A stretch of DNA of 64,000 nucleotides from Symbiodinium natans (taxonomy: Eukaryota > Sar > Dinophyceae > Suessiales > Symbiodiniaceae), in assembly GCA_905221605.1 (NCBI GenBank), contig CAJNDS010000510.1, positions 17,501-81,500 of the forward strand. The letters run 5' to 3'. A program made the position numbers and the translations under genes. Below are positions 47,547 to 58,640 of the stretch, in pieces; position 1 is the stretch's first letter, and each line of letters starts with the position of its first letter. A model generated the notes under the pieces. It had not been told where the DNA came from. It was given only the letters and a program-made list of their open reading frames with translations, and did no database searches.

Positions 47547-48230
47547 TAGTACGTAGCATGTATTGCCCTGCAGCGCGGCGCGCCATGCTTTGCCGGACTC
47601 GCTTGAACTATCTTGAACCCGCACCGATGCAAAGGCTAGGAGACATGCAGTGCCAACGTCATCACCGCCACGTTGCCCACGCTTGCTCCGAACATTTTGC
47701 GACGTCGGCCCGAACGACAGTAGCAGCCCGAGACCGCCAACATCTGACATGTCAACGTGATACATGGAAACATGATAAACATGGGACAAAATGGGACAAC
47801 AACCTTGGCGTACGACTTCGCACGCATCGTGCAGGCTGTGCCCCGACACCCGTGACACTCGGGCACGCAGGCTGCGCTGTACCACAACAGGCCTGCGACG
47901 CCCGAGGGAACTAAAGGCAACAAAACAGGAAAGCCACCTCAACTTGGGCCTCTCCACTTCACCAAAGTGTGTCCATGTCCTCCTCAGACAGGGTCACCAC
48001 CTTCCAATCATCCTGGGCTTCGCCGTGATCGGATGGCGTCGCGGCCACTTCCTGCTGAGGGGCCCTGGCCGCCTTGGCCGCCTGCGGCGTCCAGTCCACA
48101 TCGGGAGGAGGCAGGGCCTTCATTTTGGTCACGATTTCATCCTGCAGGGGCTTGAGCTGCTCATCGAAGAACTGCGCATCGTCGATGGCCTTGCAGATTG
48201 TCGGGCGCAAGCTCTCCAAGATGCGGCCGC
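47547..48230. repeat. Tandem duplication unit, truncated copy 3
   Basis: Matches the left end of units 1 and 2, then stops abruptly at about 48,230 (GATGCGGCCGC followed by unrelated AAAATCCAAG). Only the 3' end of the gene is retained. Confidence 0.9.
47959..48225 (-). pseudogene. 3' fragment of the coiled-coil gene (about 86 codons)
   Basis: Retains the last ~86 codons and stop, with the DDWKVV and EEDMDTLW tail. Five to seven residues differ from copies 1 and 2, clustered in the Pro/Ala linker (DVDWTPQAAKAA in place of DTDWAPCPTPAA). There is no start or N-terminus. The downstream flank is near-identical to copy 2, so the coding end is more diverged than the flank. Confidence 0.85.
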
Positions 48231-49582
48231 AAAATCCAAGTCTCCGATGGTTTCTCCAAGTAACGACTCGTTTCAGCTCTTAAGGCATTGTCAATTGTAG
48301 CACCCCTTTGGCGTGCAAGTCCTGAAACCGCAAGGGTCACACATGGCTATCAAGCCAAGGAGCACACTAAATTTGGATGATGTGAGATTGTAAGACAAAC
48401 ATATCAATGCAAAGAATCCCCTGAACAAGTTGGGTCTGCACTCTTAAAGTCTGAAGGAACTGCAGTTGTCTGCGTCCTGATGGGATGTGAACTTTTCCAG
48501 ATCCACGAAGATCTGGCAGCTGGTCAAAGGTATTGAATCCGACATTGCGCATAGGAAACGCCACAGTTTGAACTGCCTACCATCTACCATCTTCCATCGG
48601 GCCCCCCAGCTACCACCATCGGACACAGCACAAACACGCACCAAAGATCATAGCATGGCCTATACCATCAGTTCAGAGAAATGAGCATGGAAGAAGCGGG
48701 ATAGAAATGAGCAAGAGGCAGAAAATAAAAACTCATTGCTGTTGGGGCAAAAGGTGAGGAGACTGAGAAGAACGGCAATTCAAGATGAATGGTGAATTCA
48801 TTGGATATCGTGGGATTTCCATCTCGTTCCACTTCCATCCCTTTCACTTTCACGCACCATCACCCTCCAACAGCTCGCCTTGCCATGGCGGTCTCAATCA
48901 ACTTGATGACTTGATGAGCCGTGGAACCTTCAAACTTCAGTCCCCTCCAGTCACCTTGAGTCGTTGAAAAGCATATTGGTGAATCAACGAACCGAACATT
49001 CCAAATACTAGGGGACAAAATGCTCAAACAAAACCAACCAAACAGTTTGGTCCACAACTCTTTGGTAAAGCTGGTGATGCATCCGCTGAGTCGCGCGCTT
49101 GGAGCCATGGGATCACGCCCATGTGAAGTTTGAGAGAACAGCCTCCTGTCCTGTCCTTGTCTGTCTGAAACCTACGGTGAACGGATTGTGCTCAGCCAGA
49201 AATCATTCAGCTCTTGGCCTTGAATCTGAGAGGCAAATGTTGCGTCTGCCTGCGGCGAATAGGTCGAAAACATGGTCCCCTAGATTCTCTGCGAGCACAT
49301 TTTGCAAACAAATTTTGCCGAAACATCCAGCTAGTTACACATGAAGACCTAAACTCAATTGAAATTGGCCCAAAGCCAATTGCAAATGCCACTGTTTTTG
49401 CAACTCTGTATTGTACCCAGCTGAATGAACCGAAAATCACAACGTGCAACCGCGCGACCCTACTGACAGGAAAAACAAATGGACAACAAGGCCACGAGAG
49501 TGCTTTCGGTCATCAACCCTGCGATACGTCTTGCTAGAAGAATTGATAGCAAACGTGTCCTCTTTTCAGGTTGCAAATTGCA

Positions 49583-49626
<44 letters not shown>

Positions 49627-51230
49627 AAGTCACCCAAGTCTGGACTTGTATGGAGGCTCAGGTGCACATTAGATGTACAAAAAAACCTTGCGAGGATACC
49701 ATTTTGGATGCAAAATAGATCGAAACTGTATTGGCTTATCATGGGTCATGGCTCCACTTCCTTTCACTCCGTCGGGACGACAGTCAATCAGTCAATCACT
49801 TTGGATCAACTGCGGCAGCAGCAGGAGCAGCAGCCTGTTGGCGAGGCATGTCCCCATGACTCGGAAGATGGTAAGGTGGAAGCGTGTGGGGATTTCACCC
49901 CCAAACCAAGTATCTGTTGTGGTAGAATGGGTTCTCCCCCACTACAATCATCAGTTCATAACCAGTGTGATAATGTGTGACAGTGGTTCATAATGGGCAC
50001 GCACGGTTCAAAGTTGAACGGCGCTAACCGGTTGGCGCAGTGGCTCCACACCAGGGAATCATGGATCATGGGATTTCAACCAGAAAACCTTCAGGATCAA
50101 ACCAGGACCTTTTAGCCGCTTTAGCCCGAACCAAAAAAATCATCAATGTTGACGGTTCTGTAGTCGCATTTCCGTGTTGGATTGGATGTGACGGAATATG
50201 CCTTCATCATCCAAAACGAGGGTATCATGACAGAGCCTGACAAGTTTTTGCCGGTCAACGTGTGATGTCTCTAGCCTTGGATATCCACTTGATCGATGCC
50301 AGAAATCTGAAGAACATCTCAAAACCACATTGATGAAATGGCTTGAATCCGAAAAGTTGTCCTTTGCAACATCAAGAACTGAACACGGCCAAAAGCTCAT
50401 AAACGCAAACGCATCTGAAGCTGATGAGAAGCAGTCATGACTGTATCTTTAGAACTGCACAAACCAGAGATGTACACCACTAGACCGGCCATCAAAAATC
50501 ACAAACCATCAAATGATGGCTTTCCACCCACTCCAGGATTCGCTCTCCAAAACCATTCAAAAAGAAAAACTATACCCCAGCATTGACGTAAACGACTCAT
50601 CTCGCCCCATCAAGCACGCAGCTCGTCGCAACCAAGTTGCTTCTGCTGGTGGGCTTTCTCCAGTCGATGCAAGGGCCTCCAAGAATGACGTCCAGAAATT
50701 CACAAGATCAAGTTCACAAAAGAAGAAAAAACCCCAACACCATCGAACACATCCTGCTACTTTCTTTCCTCAAGCTGCATGTTCCTAAGTGAAGGTCGAC
50801 GAAAATTATTTGTTGGAAAGGCATCTTCCGACTGTTTCTGCAGGTATGTTCAGATTGTGGACTGAGATGGACCGAGATGATTGCAGTGATGGAGAGTCAC
50901 CCAAACGTCCTGTCATGACATGATGCATTAAAAATTAAAAACAACTTGCACCAGCCCCCTGCGCTTCGGGCTACACTGAGCATAGAACGTTGAAGTCTGT
51001 ACGCCACCCAACCATATCCCACCTCTTGAAGAAGTGCAGGTCTGGTGGCTTGGTTGGCGACCCCACCCTGCAAGAATTGTCCCTTCTTGCGAGTACCAAA
51101 ACCCTCCGGATTCGTCATTAAGATAAATAAGATAGCATTGGGTAGTCATAAAACGGAAGAAGCGGAGCAAACCCGCAACATCCTGAAACAATCGTTTTTT
51201 GCAACCTGTCACCTTCCCCTTTAAACCCAT
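48231..51230. other. Mostly unique, AT-richer sequence
   Basis: No telomere-like blocks and no recognisable exon. A CT microsatellite sits at 49,588-49,625. Frames up to 178 codons exist (plus 49,444-49,980) but run through the microsatellite. Confidence 0.5.
49588..49625. repeat. (CT)n microsatellite
   Basis: About 19 CT units in a row. Confidence 0.98.
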
Positions 51231-51233
51231 CTC

Positions 51234-51506
51234 TCAGTTTCTCTCCCAGAAAGGACCTGAAACCATCGCCGCCTTTGCATCAAACCAATTTTGACAACAA
51301 AAGTGTTTCCACAAAACAATCCCCCTGTCCATCCTGTCCTCATGTGTTTTCTCTGGCTCCGGCTCTTGTGGAAAAGCGGATGCGCAGCAGTCCAGACGTT
51401 GGTTTAGGTGCTTCCAGGTGGAATGATGTGGGTGGACGGCACTTCGTGCGTTAAAACAGGACGTGCACAGGTTGTAGTCCGGGCAGTCCAAGCATTTGAA
51501 ACGATC
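51234..51506 (-). CDS. ZZ-type zinc-finger exon
   Basis: After CCTAG|G the minus strand reads DRFKCLDCPDYNLCTSCF followed by SAVHPHHSTWKHL. This is the second half of a ZZ zinc finger (C-x2-C, DYxLCxxCF, HxxH). The first Cys pair should lie in an upstream exon; TCAHDVAKG near 51,580 is a weak candidate. ZZ fingers bind protein ligands such as histone tails or degrons (family knowledge). The frame stays open to a stop at 51,234 and the true donor may come earlier. Confidence 0.7.
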   Translation of the reverse strand, partial: DRFKCLDCPDYNLCTSCFNARSAVHPHHSTWKHLNQRLDCCASAFPQEPEPEKTHEDRMDRGIVLWKHFCCQNWFDAKAAMVSGPFWERN

Positions 51507-51599
51507 CTAGGTTTGGGAACTGTTCAAATTTCAACGACTGGTGTCTGCGGTATAAGATTATTTTTTACGCCCCTTTGCCACATCATGTGCGCAGGTCTG

Positions 51600-53250
51600 G
51601 TAACGGAAGAACATCTACTTTGAGAGCCAAACAGTGCAAGCCAGCAAGTGTAAAAAAAATCGTGACCCACACAGAAGCAACCGCTAGCGCAGAGTAAGAG
51701 CAAGACAACTTAACGCAAAGCCAAGGTAAGACCAATAAGAACTTACCGGCACCAATTACTTAGCTGCCCGTCACCTATAGCAATGCTGCGCCACGTCAAG
51801 TGCAAACAAAGCGAAAGTATGGGTAGCCGCAAGGCAAGGAACCTCCGTCACTAAATGCTCCACGCGTCCGCAGAGACAGTTCCCACACAAGCGCCAGAGC
51901 CAAAAGCACAGCATTTGGAACTTCTTTTTTGGATTGACAAGAAAGAAGAAAGGTACAAACGCGCACAAAGGCACAATGCACACAGAGTGCCAGAAAGGGC
52001 GCCCTTCTGCCTTCTGCGAGCAAGGGCAGGCAAGAGGCTGGTGTGGCAACACCATCGGCGCACAGAAAACAAAATTCATCTCATTTTTCTTCGACTTTTT
52101 GCCAGTTGTTGACAACCACAAATTTGTAATCAATACGTCGTTGATAATGAAAATCCGTACAAAACGACAGTGTAACAGTTCATCAAATTTGCAACCCAAC
52201 GTTGGAATAAATTGAAAAAAATTGCTGGAAATGGAAAGAAGCAGCAAGAAACACACAACCATATAAGAGAAAAAAACGGTGAAATGACTGATAAGCCCGC
52301 GCGCATTCAAGCTCGTCGATGTCTGTTAAATTCCAAACTTCTTGTATTAAAAATCAGACGTTGTTCAGCTCTGACAGCAAGTGGCACCGCGGGAATTTTT
52401 TTGTTTTCCAGTGGAAGTCTTTGTTCAAAGCGGGTTTTGTGGCGTGTAAACGAGCGCATTGTTGTTCTACGTTGGGTGTGGAAGGGATCCACTAAGATCT
52501 GCTGGCCGCTTCCAAACTAAACAAGACGTGAACGAACAGTCTGACCAGGCGGTAAGCTGTGGTGTAATTTAAACTGCTGCTTCTCTAGAAGGCCCAAAAG
52601 TGATTAATTAGCCTCGCAAACGGCCGGAATCTTGCCAGAAGGCTCAGAAGGTATGTTGATGACTGCTGCTTCAACCTTCTTCCGCCCAGAAGTGATAAGG
52701 CCTAACTTTGCTGGTTCTGCATCAAGGTCTCAAATGCTCCAAGCTTGCTGCGTGCGGTCTGACACTTGGAAAGACCGTAAGTAAGGCAAGAAGGCCTTCC
52801 TCTGGAAGAAGGCCCAGAAGCCAAAGAGAACGCGAGTTGGAAGCAGACCACTATTTAGAACACATAAATTCTTTACTTCAAGCTCTTAAGACATACTGCT
52901 CTTTCCGCCCTGCATTCTTCTCTAATCTGATTTTGTAGATGCGAGTTGGCTTAACCTTCCGTCTTGTTGAAGTGCAACCCACAAAGTGAGCACTTACTAA
53001 CTTCTTCAACCTTATGAACTGTCAAGCTCCAGCCCGGACCCCAGGTCTTAGTCACAGTTTTCAACAGGTGGAAGGCAATAGAAGGGCTTTCTTACAGTTT
53101 CTTTTTTGAAGCGGACCCCTTTTGCTGCATTGTGAAACAAATTGCCAAACTTGCTGCTGCGGTGCGCAAGAGCATCAAGGTGGTTGAGTTTACGCAGATG
53201 CAGTTTTGTGGCGGGTAAAAACAAGAAGATTCTGGTGCTGCGGTGGTTTA
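51600..53250. other. Unique sequence, no supported gene
   Basis: Overlapping frames of 60 to 179 codons occur on both strands at 51,771-52,520 without domain signals. 52,620-52,880 has several diverged AGAAGGC-rich repeats. Confidence 0.5.
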
Positions 53251-53281
53251 GAGTAATAGTTAAGTACATGGTTAATTAAGA

Positions 53282-53464
53282 GTACGTGGATACATGGTGA
53301 TTGCAAACCTGGGAGAAGAGTACATGCTTGCAGATCTGTTGACAAAATTGATAAGTGGGCAGCAAGGGATGGCGAAAACTTGGCAGATAAGAAGGCATCT
53401 TCTGGTTTTTTCTGATCCAACACATCTACGGGGATGGTTCTGGCGCAAGGAATTGAAACGGTCT
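53282..53464 (+). pseudogene. Possible copia-type retroelement remnant (RNase H end)
   Basis: A plus-strand frame reads EEYMLADLLTKLISGQQG. ADLLTKLIS matches the 'ADxLTKxL' signature that closes Ty1/copia RNase H domains. Upstream the frame is interrupted by stops, so it would be a decayed end. Short match only. Confidence 0.35.
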
Positions 53465-53528
53465 TGAACAATGTGGATATTGGTGTGCATTTGGTGGCTA
53501 TGATCTTGCTCTGTAAAATGATCAGACT

Positions 53529-54101
53529 TGACTTCCAGCGACTTCGTCACTGGTTGTGGGGCAGCAAGGTGGTTTTTACCAACCGGATGCAAGGGTCAAC
53601 AACAGGAATTGGGCAACTTTTGCACTTGAAGCTGCGGAAAGCTTCGTAATGCGAAAAGGGCTCGCTGCAATGCTCCCGTACTGCGCAGGCACAGTGCTTT
53701 GGGTACATGACGGGGTATACGTCAAAAATAGAAACGCAGTTTCGCCCTTCATCGAAGGGGCTACTGAAGCGTTGGTTCAGCTCATCCAGGTGGGGCAGCA
53801 CTGTCATCCACAGGTCACACCTAACCAGGAATTTGCTAACCTACAAGATGTCTTTGCTATTACCACCACGAAGAGTGAATTTAATGCGGCAGTTGATGCG
53901 TTAAACGCTGCGGGTATCGCGTGTCATAGCCCTGCTCTCCCAAAGCGCCCAAAGGCAACCACCAACAGGGTGTCCAAGCGCCTTATCCTGGAAGTTCAGG
54001 ATATACTAGAGGTCGAGAGGCAAAGAGACGATAAAAGGAGACGCGTTGATGTTACAGCTGTTCCGCGTAGGGGATTGTGGGTAACACCCCCCTCGTTGTG
54101 A
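53529..54101 (+). CDS. Plus-strand ORF 1 of a compact cluster
   Basis: Open for 191 codons, though the first in-frame start used by eukaryotes is unclear (the frame opens without an early ATG). It has a hydrophobic strand followed by LWVHDGVYVK, then a basic C-terminus (KRPKATTNR, RDDKRRR). The HDG context recalls metal-binding polymerase motifs but matches no family I can name. Part of the tiled set to 55,948. Confidence 0.4.
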
Positions 54102-54169
54102 TGCGTGTAGTCCCCATTTCAACCACCCTCCCTCTTTCGTGATGGCGGCACCTTTGGCTCAGACCAGTT

Positions 54170-54775
54170 GTGAACGCCCGGGCACAACCAAACATGCTGG
54201 CCGCCACACGCTGCCTCCTGGCTTGGCGTTACCATGAAGCCATTGGTAGTCATTCCAGCACAGCTGACTTCGAACTCACAGTTCTCCCTGCTGCAGCGGG
54301 AGCGATCCTCGTGGCTCTCTTAGAGGAAAGTAAGTCGAACGAAGCCCTCTCCCCGTACAATAAGGATCGTTTATATCGAGGCGTCTCCTTTGGTAATCCA
54401 CTGATCATTCACGAGATTGTCGAAGATCTGGATGAGGAAAAACTCCTACTTGCATGGACTCTCATTGAAGTCATTGCAAGGCTGGACGCTGCCACTCAAC
54501 CTCGCGCTACCGTGTCAATGCTATGGAAAATAAGTGCACCAAATCTCCGTGCCATCTCGTGCGTTGGAGAACGTGCGCTTGCCCAATCACTTTCGGAGCA
54601 CTTTTCTTTGACCCCCAAGTGGTCTTCACGAGTTGTCGGGGCTTTAATCGGGCACAAAACTGGTTGGGGTAGGGTAGAAGCATTGCTCCAGGTCTTAATG
54701 CCAAGAGCAACAGTCATTGCCCGTGAACTGTGTGAGTGTGAACAATTCCCCTATCACTTCTTTTGGCCGTGGTAG
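54170..54775 (+). CDS. Plus-strand ORF 2 of a compact cluster
   Basis: 201 codons, protein-like and helical, in a different frame from ORF 1. Contains Ala/Leu-rich helices and a terminal HFFWPW. No recognised domain. Overlaps the next frame by a few bases. Confidence 0.4.
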   Translation: MNARAQPNMLAATRCLLAWRYHEAIGSHSSTADFELTVLPAAAGAILVALLEESKSNEALSPYNKDRLYRGVSFGNPLIIHEIVEDLDEEKLLLAWTLIEVIARLDAATQPRATVSMLWKISAPNLRAISCVGERALAQSLSEHFSLTPKWSSRVVGALIGHKTGWGRVEALLQVLMPRATVIARELCECEQFPYHFFWPW

Positions 54776-55147
54776 TCATACCTTGTTTCTTCTCACACAA
54801 TAGATCCAGAGCCACGTTATTGGCTTTAATGCCCCTGGCTGGACCCACCTCACTTTGGCCATCTGTTCGCAGACAGTGGAGCTATGTGCCAATGTGTCCA
54901 CTGAGTGAGGGTGTGGTTGCCCCTTGTCGGTGGGCTTTATTGCCGCTTATGGTACTCGTACCTTTACGTGCTCCGTTATTTGCTTCGTTGTTCGATCACT
55001 GCTAACATTGTGATCACCTACCCCTCCCCATCCGAATATAGTTGGCACATGCGTGACAGTTATTTTGCTCAAGCGCTCGTTATGGGAGCACTGACCCTTA
55101 ACCCGCGCAATGGCCTTCTGTCTGGATTTGGCGCCGGATCATCTTAG
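54763..55147 (+). CDS. Two short overlapping hydrophobic ORFs
   Basis: Two 80-codon frames (54,763-55,005 and 54,905-55,147) overlap by 101 bp; both are hydrophobic. A third frame, 54,804-54,908, is also protein-like. The switching may mean overlapping genes or frameshift decay of one gene. Confidence 0.3.
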
Positions 55148-55793
55148 GAAGATTCTTGGCTCTTCCATCCATACTTCGCCCTGCCTCTTCTCGTATGACA
55201 ACAAATTCTGCACCGTGGAGTCCAGTATCGCCTTTTGCATTATGCAGCTGGCTGGCACGGTCTCCATTCGTGCACACTTGGATGCCGATGTAAAGTCCTC
55301 CAAATTGGTTGGGGCTGCTCTCCAGCTTATCCACCGGTCAGTCCGTGAAGCAGCTTCTCGTTGTAGGGTAAGGTATGCTGGCCTTGTTGCCAATCTCACC
55401 CTAGTGCGCGTTACTCAACATCAAGGCTGTATGATTCAAATCGTTTGGTGCGTTGCCCCCTTTCGACAAGAAGCTCTTGAAGGGGATACTCTCCAACTTA
55501 CCACTCAACTTTTCCCTGCCTTATGTGCTTTGTGCCCGAACCGCCTGCAGCCAGATCTCCTTGGGGTCTTCGCTGTCTCGCAACTTAGTCACCTACCTGT
55601 CCCTCCGTGCTGTGCCCTGGTAGATTGGCCGGTGGGCACACCGTTCACTGTATATGCCTACAATGATCTCCTGGCTGTAAGGGCTGCGCATCCACCCGTC
55701 ACTGTTGGCTGGCCGTCTTGGCACCTGCAGCCGATTGGAATGACCTACCTTGCCCTGTTTTGGCTTCTTGTAGCTGGCCTGTGTCCCTGTTGA
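55110..55793 (+). CDS. Plus-strand ORF 3 of a compact cluster
   Basis: 227 codons from ATG, overlapping the previous frame by 38 bp. It is protein-like throughout, with several cysteines and a hydrophobic C-terminal segment. No domain recognised. Confidence 0.4.
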   Translation: MAFCLDLAPDHLRKILGSSIHTSPCLFSYDNKFCTVESSIAFCIMQLAGTVSIRAHLDADVKSSKLVGAALQLIHRSVREAASRCRVRYAGLVANLTLVRVTQHQGCMIQIVWCVAPFRQEALEGDTLQLTTQLFPALCALCPNRLQPDLLGVFAVSQLSHLPVPPCCALVDWPVGTPFTVYAYNDLLAVRAAHPPVTVGWPSWHLQPIGMTYLALFWLLVAGLCPC

Positions 55794-55948
55794 TGGTCAA
55801 ATGCGTTCAAGCGATGAGAGAACGCAGTGGGCACCTCGAGTGTCGATCTTTTGTCCTGGCCGACTCACAAGGGGCAGTTGCGAGTCCTGCGTCGGCAGTA
55901 CTCCGAGCTTTTGCTCCGAATGCAAACATACTCCTGAAAATGCAGTAG
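55718..55948 (+). CDS. Plus-strand ORF 4 of a compact cluster
   Basis: A 76-codon frame overlapping ORF 3 by 76 bp; contains MVKCVQAMRERSGHLECRSF. It may be a frameshifted continuation of ORF 3. Confidence 0.3.
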   Translation: MAPAADWNDLPCPVLASCSWPVSLLMVKCVQAMRERSGHLECRSFVLADSQGAVASPASAVLRAFAPNANILLKMQ

Positions 55949-56319
55949 GGACCCCGCCCCTTCACTAATGCTGCTTTCGCGGTTTTGCATTCTAGGGAAT
56001 GTGTTGGCGGGACTTTTTCATGGGTGTTGTGCAGTGCTGGCTCTTTTTTTTTTTTTTTGGACTGGCGCCTCTTTACTACATCAGTAGCACAGTAGGCCGG
56101 TCTTGTTGGGCTCGACGTAAAGGGTGAAACAGAGTCAGCGCACACAACCCGCCAGACACAACACGAAACCACCAAAGAACAGACACCGAAGAAACAAAGC
56201 GAGCAATCGCGCTAAACTACTAGATACCCCACGGACTCAGTACTCGAGGTCGTCAATGAAGTCCCGGTGCGCAAGGAAGCACAGAGCTTGTGGGGGATTC
56301 GCAAAATGCGACGTTGCCA

Positions 56320-57500
56320 GATTCACAAAATCACCATCATGTAGCCACTGGTGCGACAGCGGTTAGTCAAACCGAAGTCATCAGACGAGGTTCGGATCGC
56401 TTAATCGTTGTCAAGAAAAGACAACCGACACTCAATGGCGAAAGGATGTTGCAAGTCAGACTCCCAAGGGGGGATGAAAGATGTGCATATGCCCCATGGT
56501 GGTCAGCCAGTGAGGACTTAACAGCAAGAACAATCCAGGCAAGACCGGCCCAGGGCACTCCATGGTGGTCAGCCAGTGGAGTAGCTCCGAGCACAGGGTT
56601 CACCAGTCAACCTGGCGCACAAGTGCCCACCCTCAAAGGCGCCCGCGCACGGCCAGAGGGGGGGGCGAGAGTAGCAGCAGCTACCGATTACCTGGCGCCC
56701 AAGGGCCCACCCTCAGAGGTGCCCGCGCACAGTCAGAGGGGGGGCGAGAGTAGCAGCAGCTACCGATTCCACGGGGAGAGTCCACGGGGAGTTACCAAAC
56801 CCTTAACGCCACAGGGTTTATAATGACACCGAGGGACCTCCCAGTCCAGGCATCTCACACAAGGCTACGCCACTTTGGCGCTGGCCTGCGCATCGGCACG
56901 CATCAGGTCCCTTCACCCAAACCCGCGAGGTACGTCGGTAAGGAGATGGGAGGGCTCACATCACCATCATGCAGCCACCAATGCGAATACATTCAGCACC
57001 AGCCAAGGCCGTTCACGAGAAGGTTCACAGTTTCGCCATCACAGGTGGAGCAAAGTCGTGCCTCAGCACGGAACGTTGTAGGTGTCAACCTTCGTGTTCC
57101 GAAGAAAAAAGTTGCCCCATGGTGGTCAGCCAGTGGGGACTTAACGGCAAGAACAAAGGGGTAGGACCAGCCCAGAGTACTCCATGGTGGTCAGCCAGTG
57201 GAGCCTCTCCGAGCACAAAGCGCAACGTTCTTTTGACTCACAAGAGCGCGTCCGCCGGCCAAAGCAGGCTTGCTGCTTCGTTCCACTTAGAGCCATCAGG
57301 TAAACCAAAGCAGGCGGGGACCCCACCTGCCCCGCAGGAAGCGGGAGAGTCCCCCAATCGAAACTTTGCACTCAAGGCCAAGCAACTATCTTCTTGGCCG
57401 GTGAGGGTTGAGGGTTCAATACCCAGAATCAGACCGTCCCTGCCCAAACTGACAGACGTCGGTGAGGAGATGTGAGGGCTCACATCACGCTTGGCGACCT
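56320..57500. repeat. Nested direct repeats (GTGGTCAGCCAGTG family)
   Basis: CCATGGTGGTCAGCCAGTG occurs at 56,497, 56,562, 57,117 and 57,182, two pairs about 65 bp apart. A ~77-bp tandem pair with GTAGCAGCAGCTACCGATT lies at 56,614-56,768. GGAGATG...GAGGGCTCACATCAC occurs at 56,942 and 57,465. It looks like a degenerate repetitive or retroelement region without a coding frame. Confidence 0.7.
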
Positions 57501-57899
57501 ACCGATGGGGAGGTAGTCATGTATGGCTGCTTTGACGCAAGCAGAGATAGACACCAAGCAGGCAGGGAACCCCGTAGCAACCCAAGCACAGGCGAGAATG
57601 GCTCTCGTGAAGGCCAGGTTGTTCACAGGTGCTCGATGGCACATTGCCAGGGAAGTGGAAACCTGATCTCCGCATGGGAGTGTCCACAACCCGGAAGCAG
57701 CATTCCCTAGCTGGTCTCTCCCAATAGGCATGACGTCGTTGTACGCCAAGGGGGTGTCACCTTCGTGACGAGAGATGGTCAACCCTCTAGTCCGAGGGGT
57801 TCACACTTGATCGTAGTACATAGAAGTGGTATAATTTACTGGCGGGCCGCCTCAGACCAGCGGACAAGTCAGAAACATCAACAACCACGGCAACGTAAA

Positions 57900-58220
57900 A
57901 TGGACTCCAAAAAGGTGGTTTTGGAAGCCATGGCCCCAAACACGCCAAGGCCCACCACCAGGATGCGCTGCTCTGGCGAGCTGCAAACAATCCAGAGACT
58001 TATGACCCTAGATACTGTTTTCGAGGCCACACTAGACTGTAGTCAACCTAAATGAGCAGCCAGGAAGATCAACTAGGCCATGGCAACATGGCACCAGACT
58101 CAGGACTCCCACAAAGGTGGTCTTGGAAGCTATGGGCCCAAAACATGTCACTGTGCACATAAGGGACTCCACGAAGGTGGTTGGGGAAGGCCCCATGAAC
58201 CTAAACATGTCACTCCCCAT
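57900..58220. repeat. Three diverged copies of a ~65-bp repeat
   Basis: GGACTCCAMRAAGGTGGTYT followed by TGGAAG and CCCAAACATG occurs near 57,902, 58,103 and 58,166. Confidence 0.6.
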
Positions 58221-58640
58221 TCCCATTCAATCACATCATATCCTGATTGTTCAGAAACCTTTATCTTAAAACCAGATGTCTCAGGAAAGAACTGTGGGCT
58301 CCAAAGCAAATTCTAAAAAAATATCATTATTTACTGTTCTTTTCAAAACGGGTTCGTCGGTTCCGTGAAGAATTCCATCCATGCTTCTTTCAACATATAT
58401 ATATATATATCTCTCTTTCTTTCTTTTTTTAATGACACGCTTGAGCAATTCACATATATATATATATATAATAAATATTTATTGCTATATGTATTCTTCT
58501 TCAGTACTTTCAACCATTCCTCTCAGAAGGAAATGATTTGAGGATTTGCCACAAACTCTTTCAGGGCCATTTCAGGGGCCTTGAGCCTTGAACGCTGTAG
58601 TATTGTGTTATGGCGCACTTGACGTCATGATGCGTGGTCC

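Noticed and set aside
48222-48232. NotI site (GCGGCCGC) at the end of copy 3 as a cloning or assembly artefact
   Set aside because: It differs from copies 1 and 2 by two bases in a GC-rich context and may be chance. Long reads across 48,230 would decide; I do not claim an artefact.
53556-54101. Assignment of the HDG-containing ORF to a viral polymerase
   Set aside because: The surrounding motifs of known RNA or DNA polymerases were not identifiable, so only an unassigned compact ORF cluster is reported.
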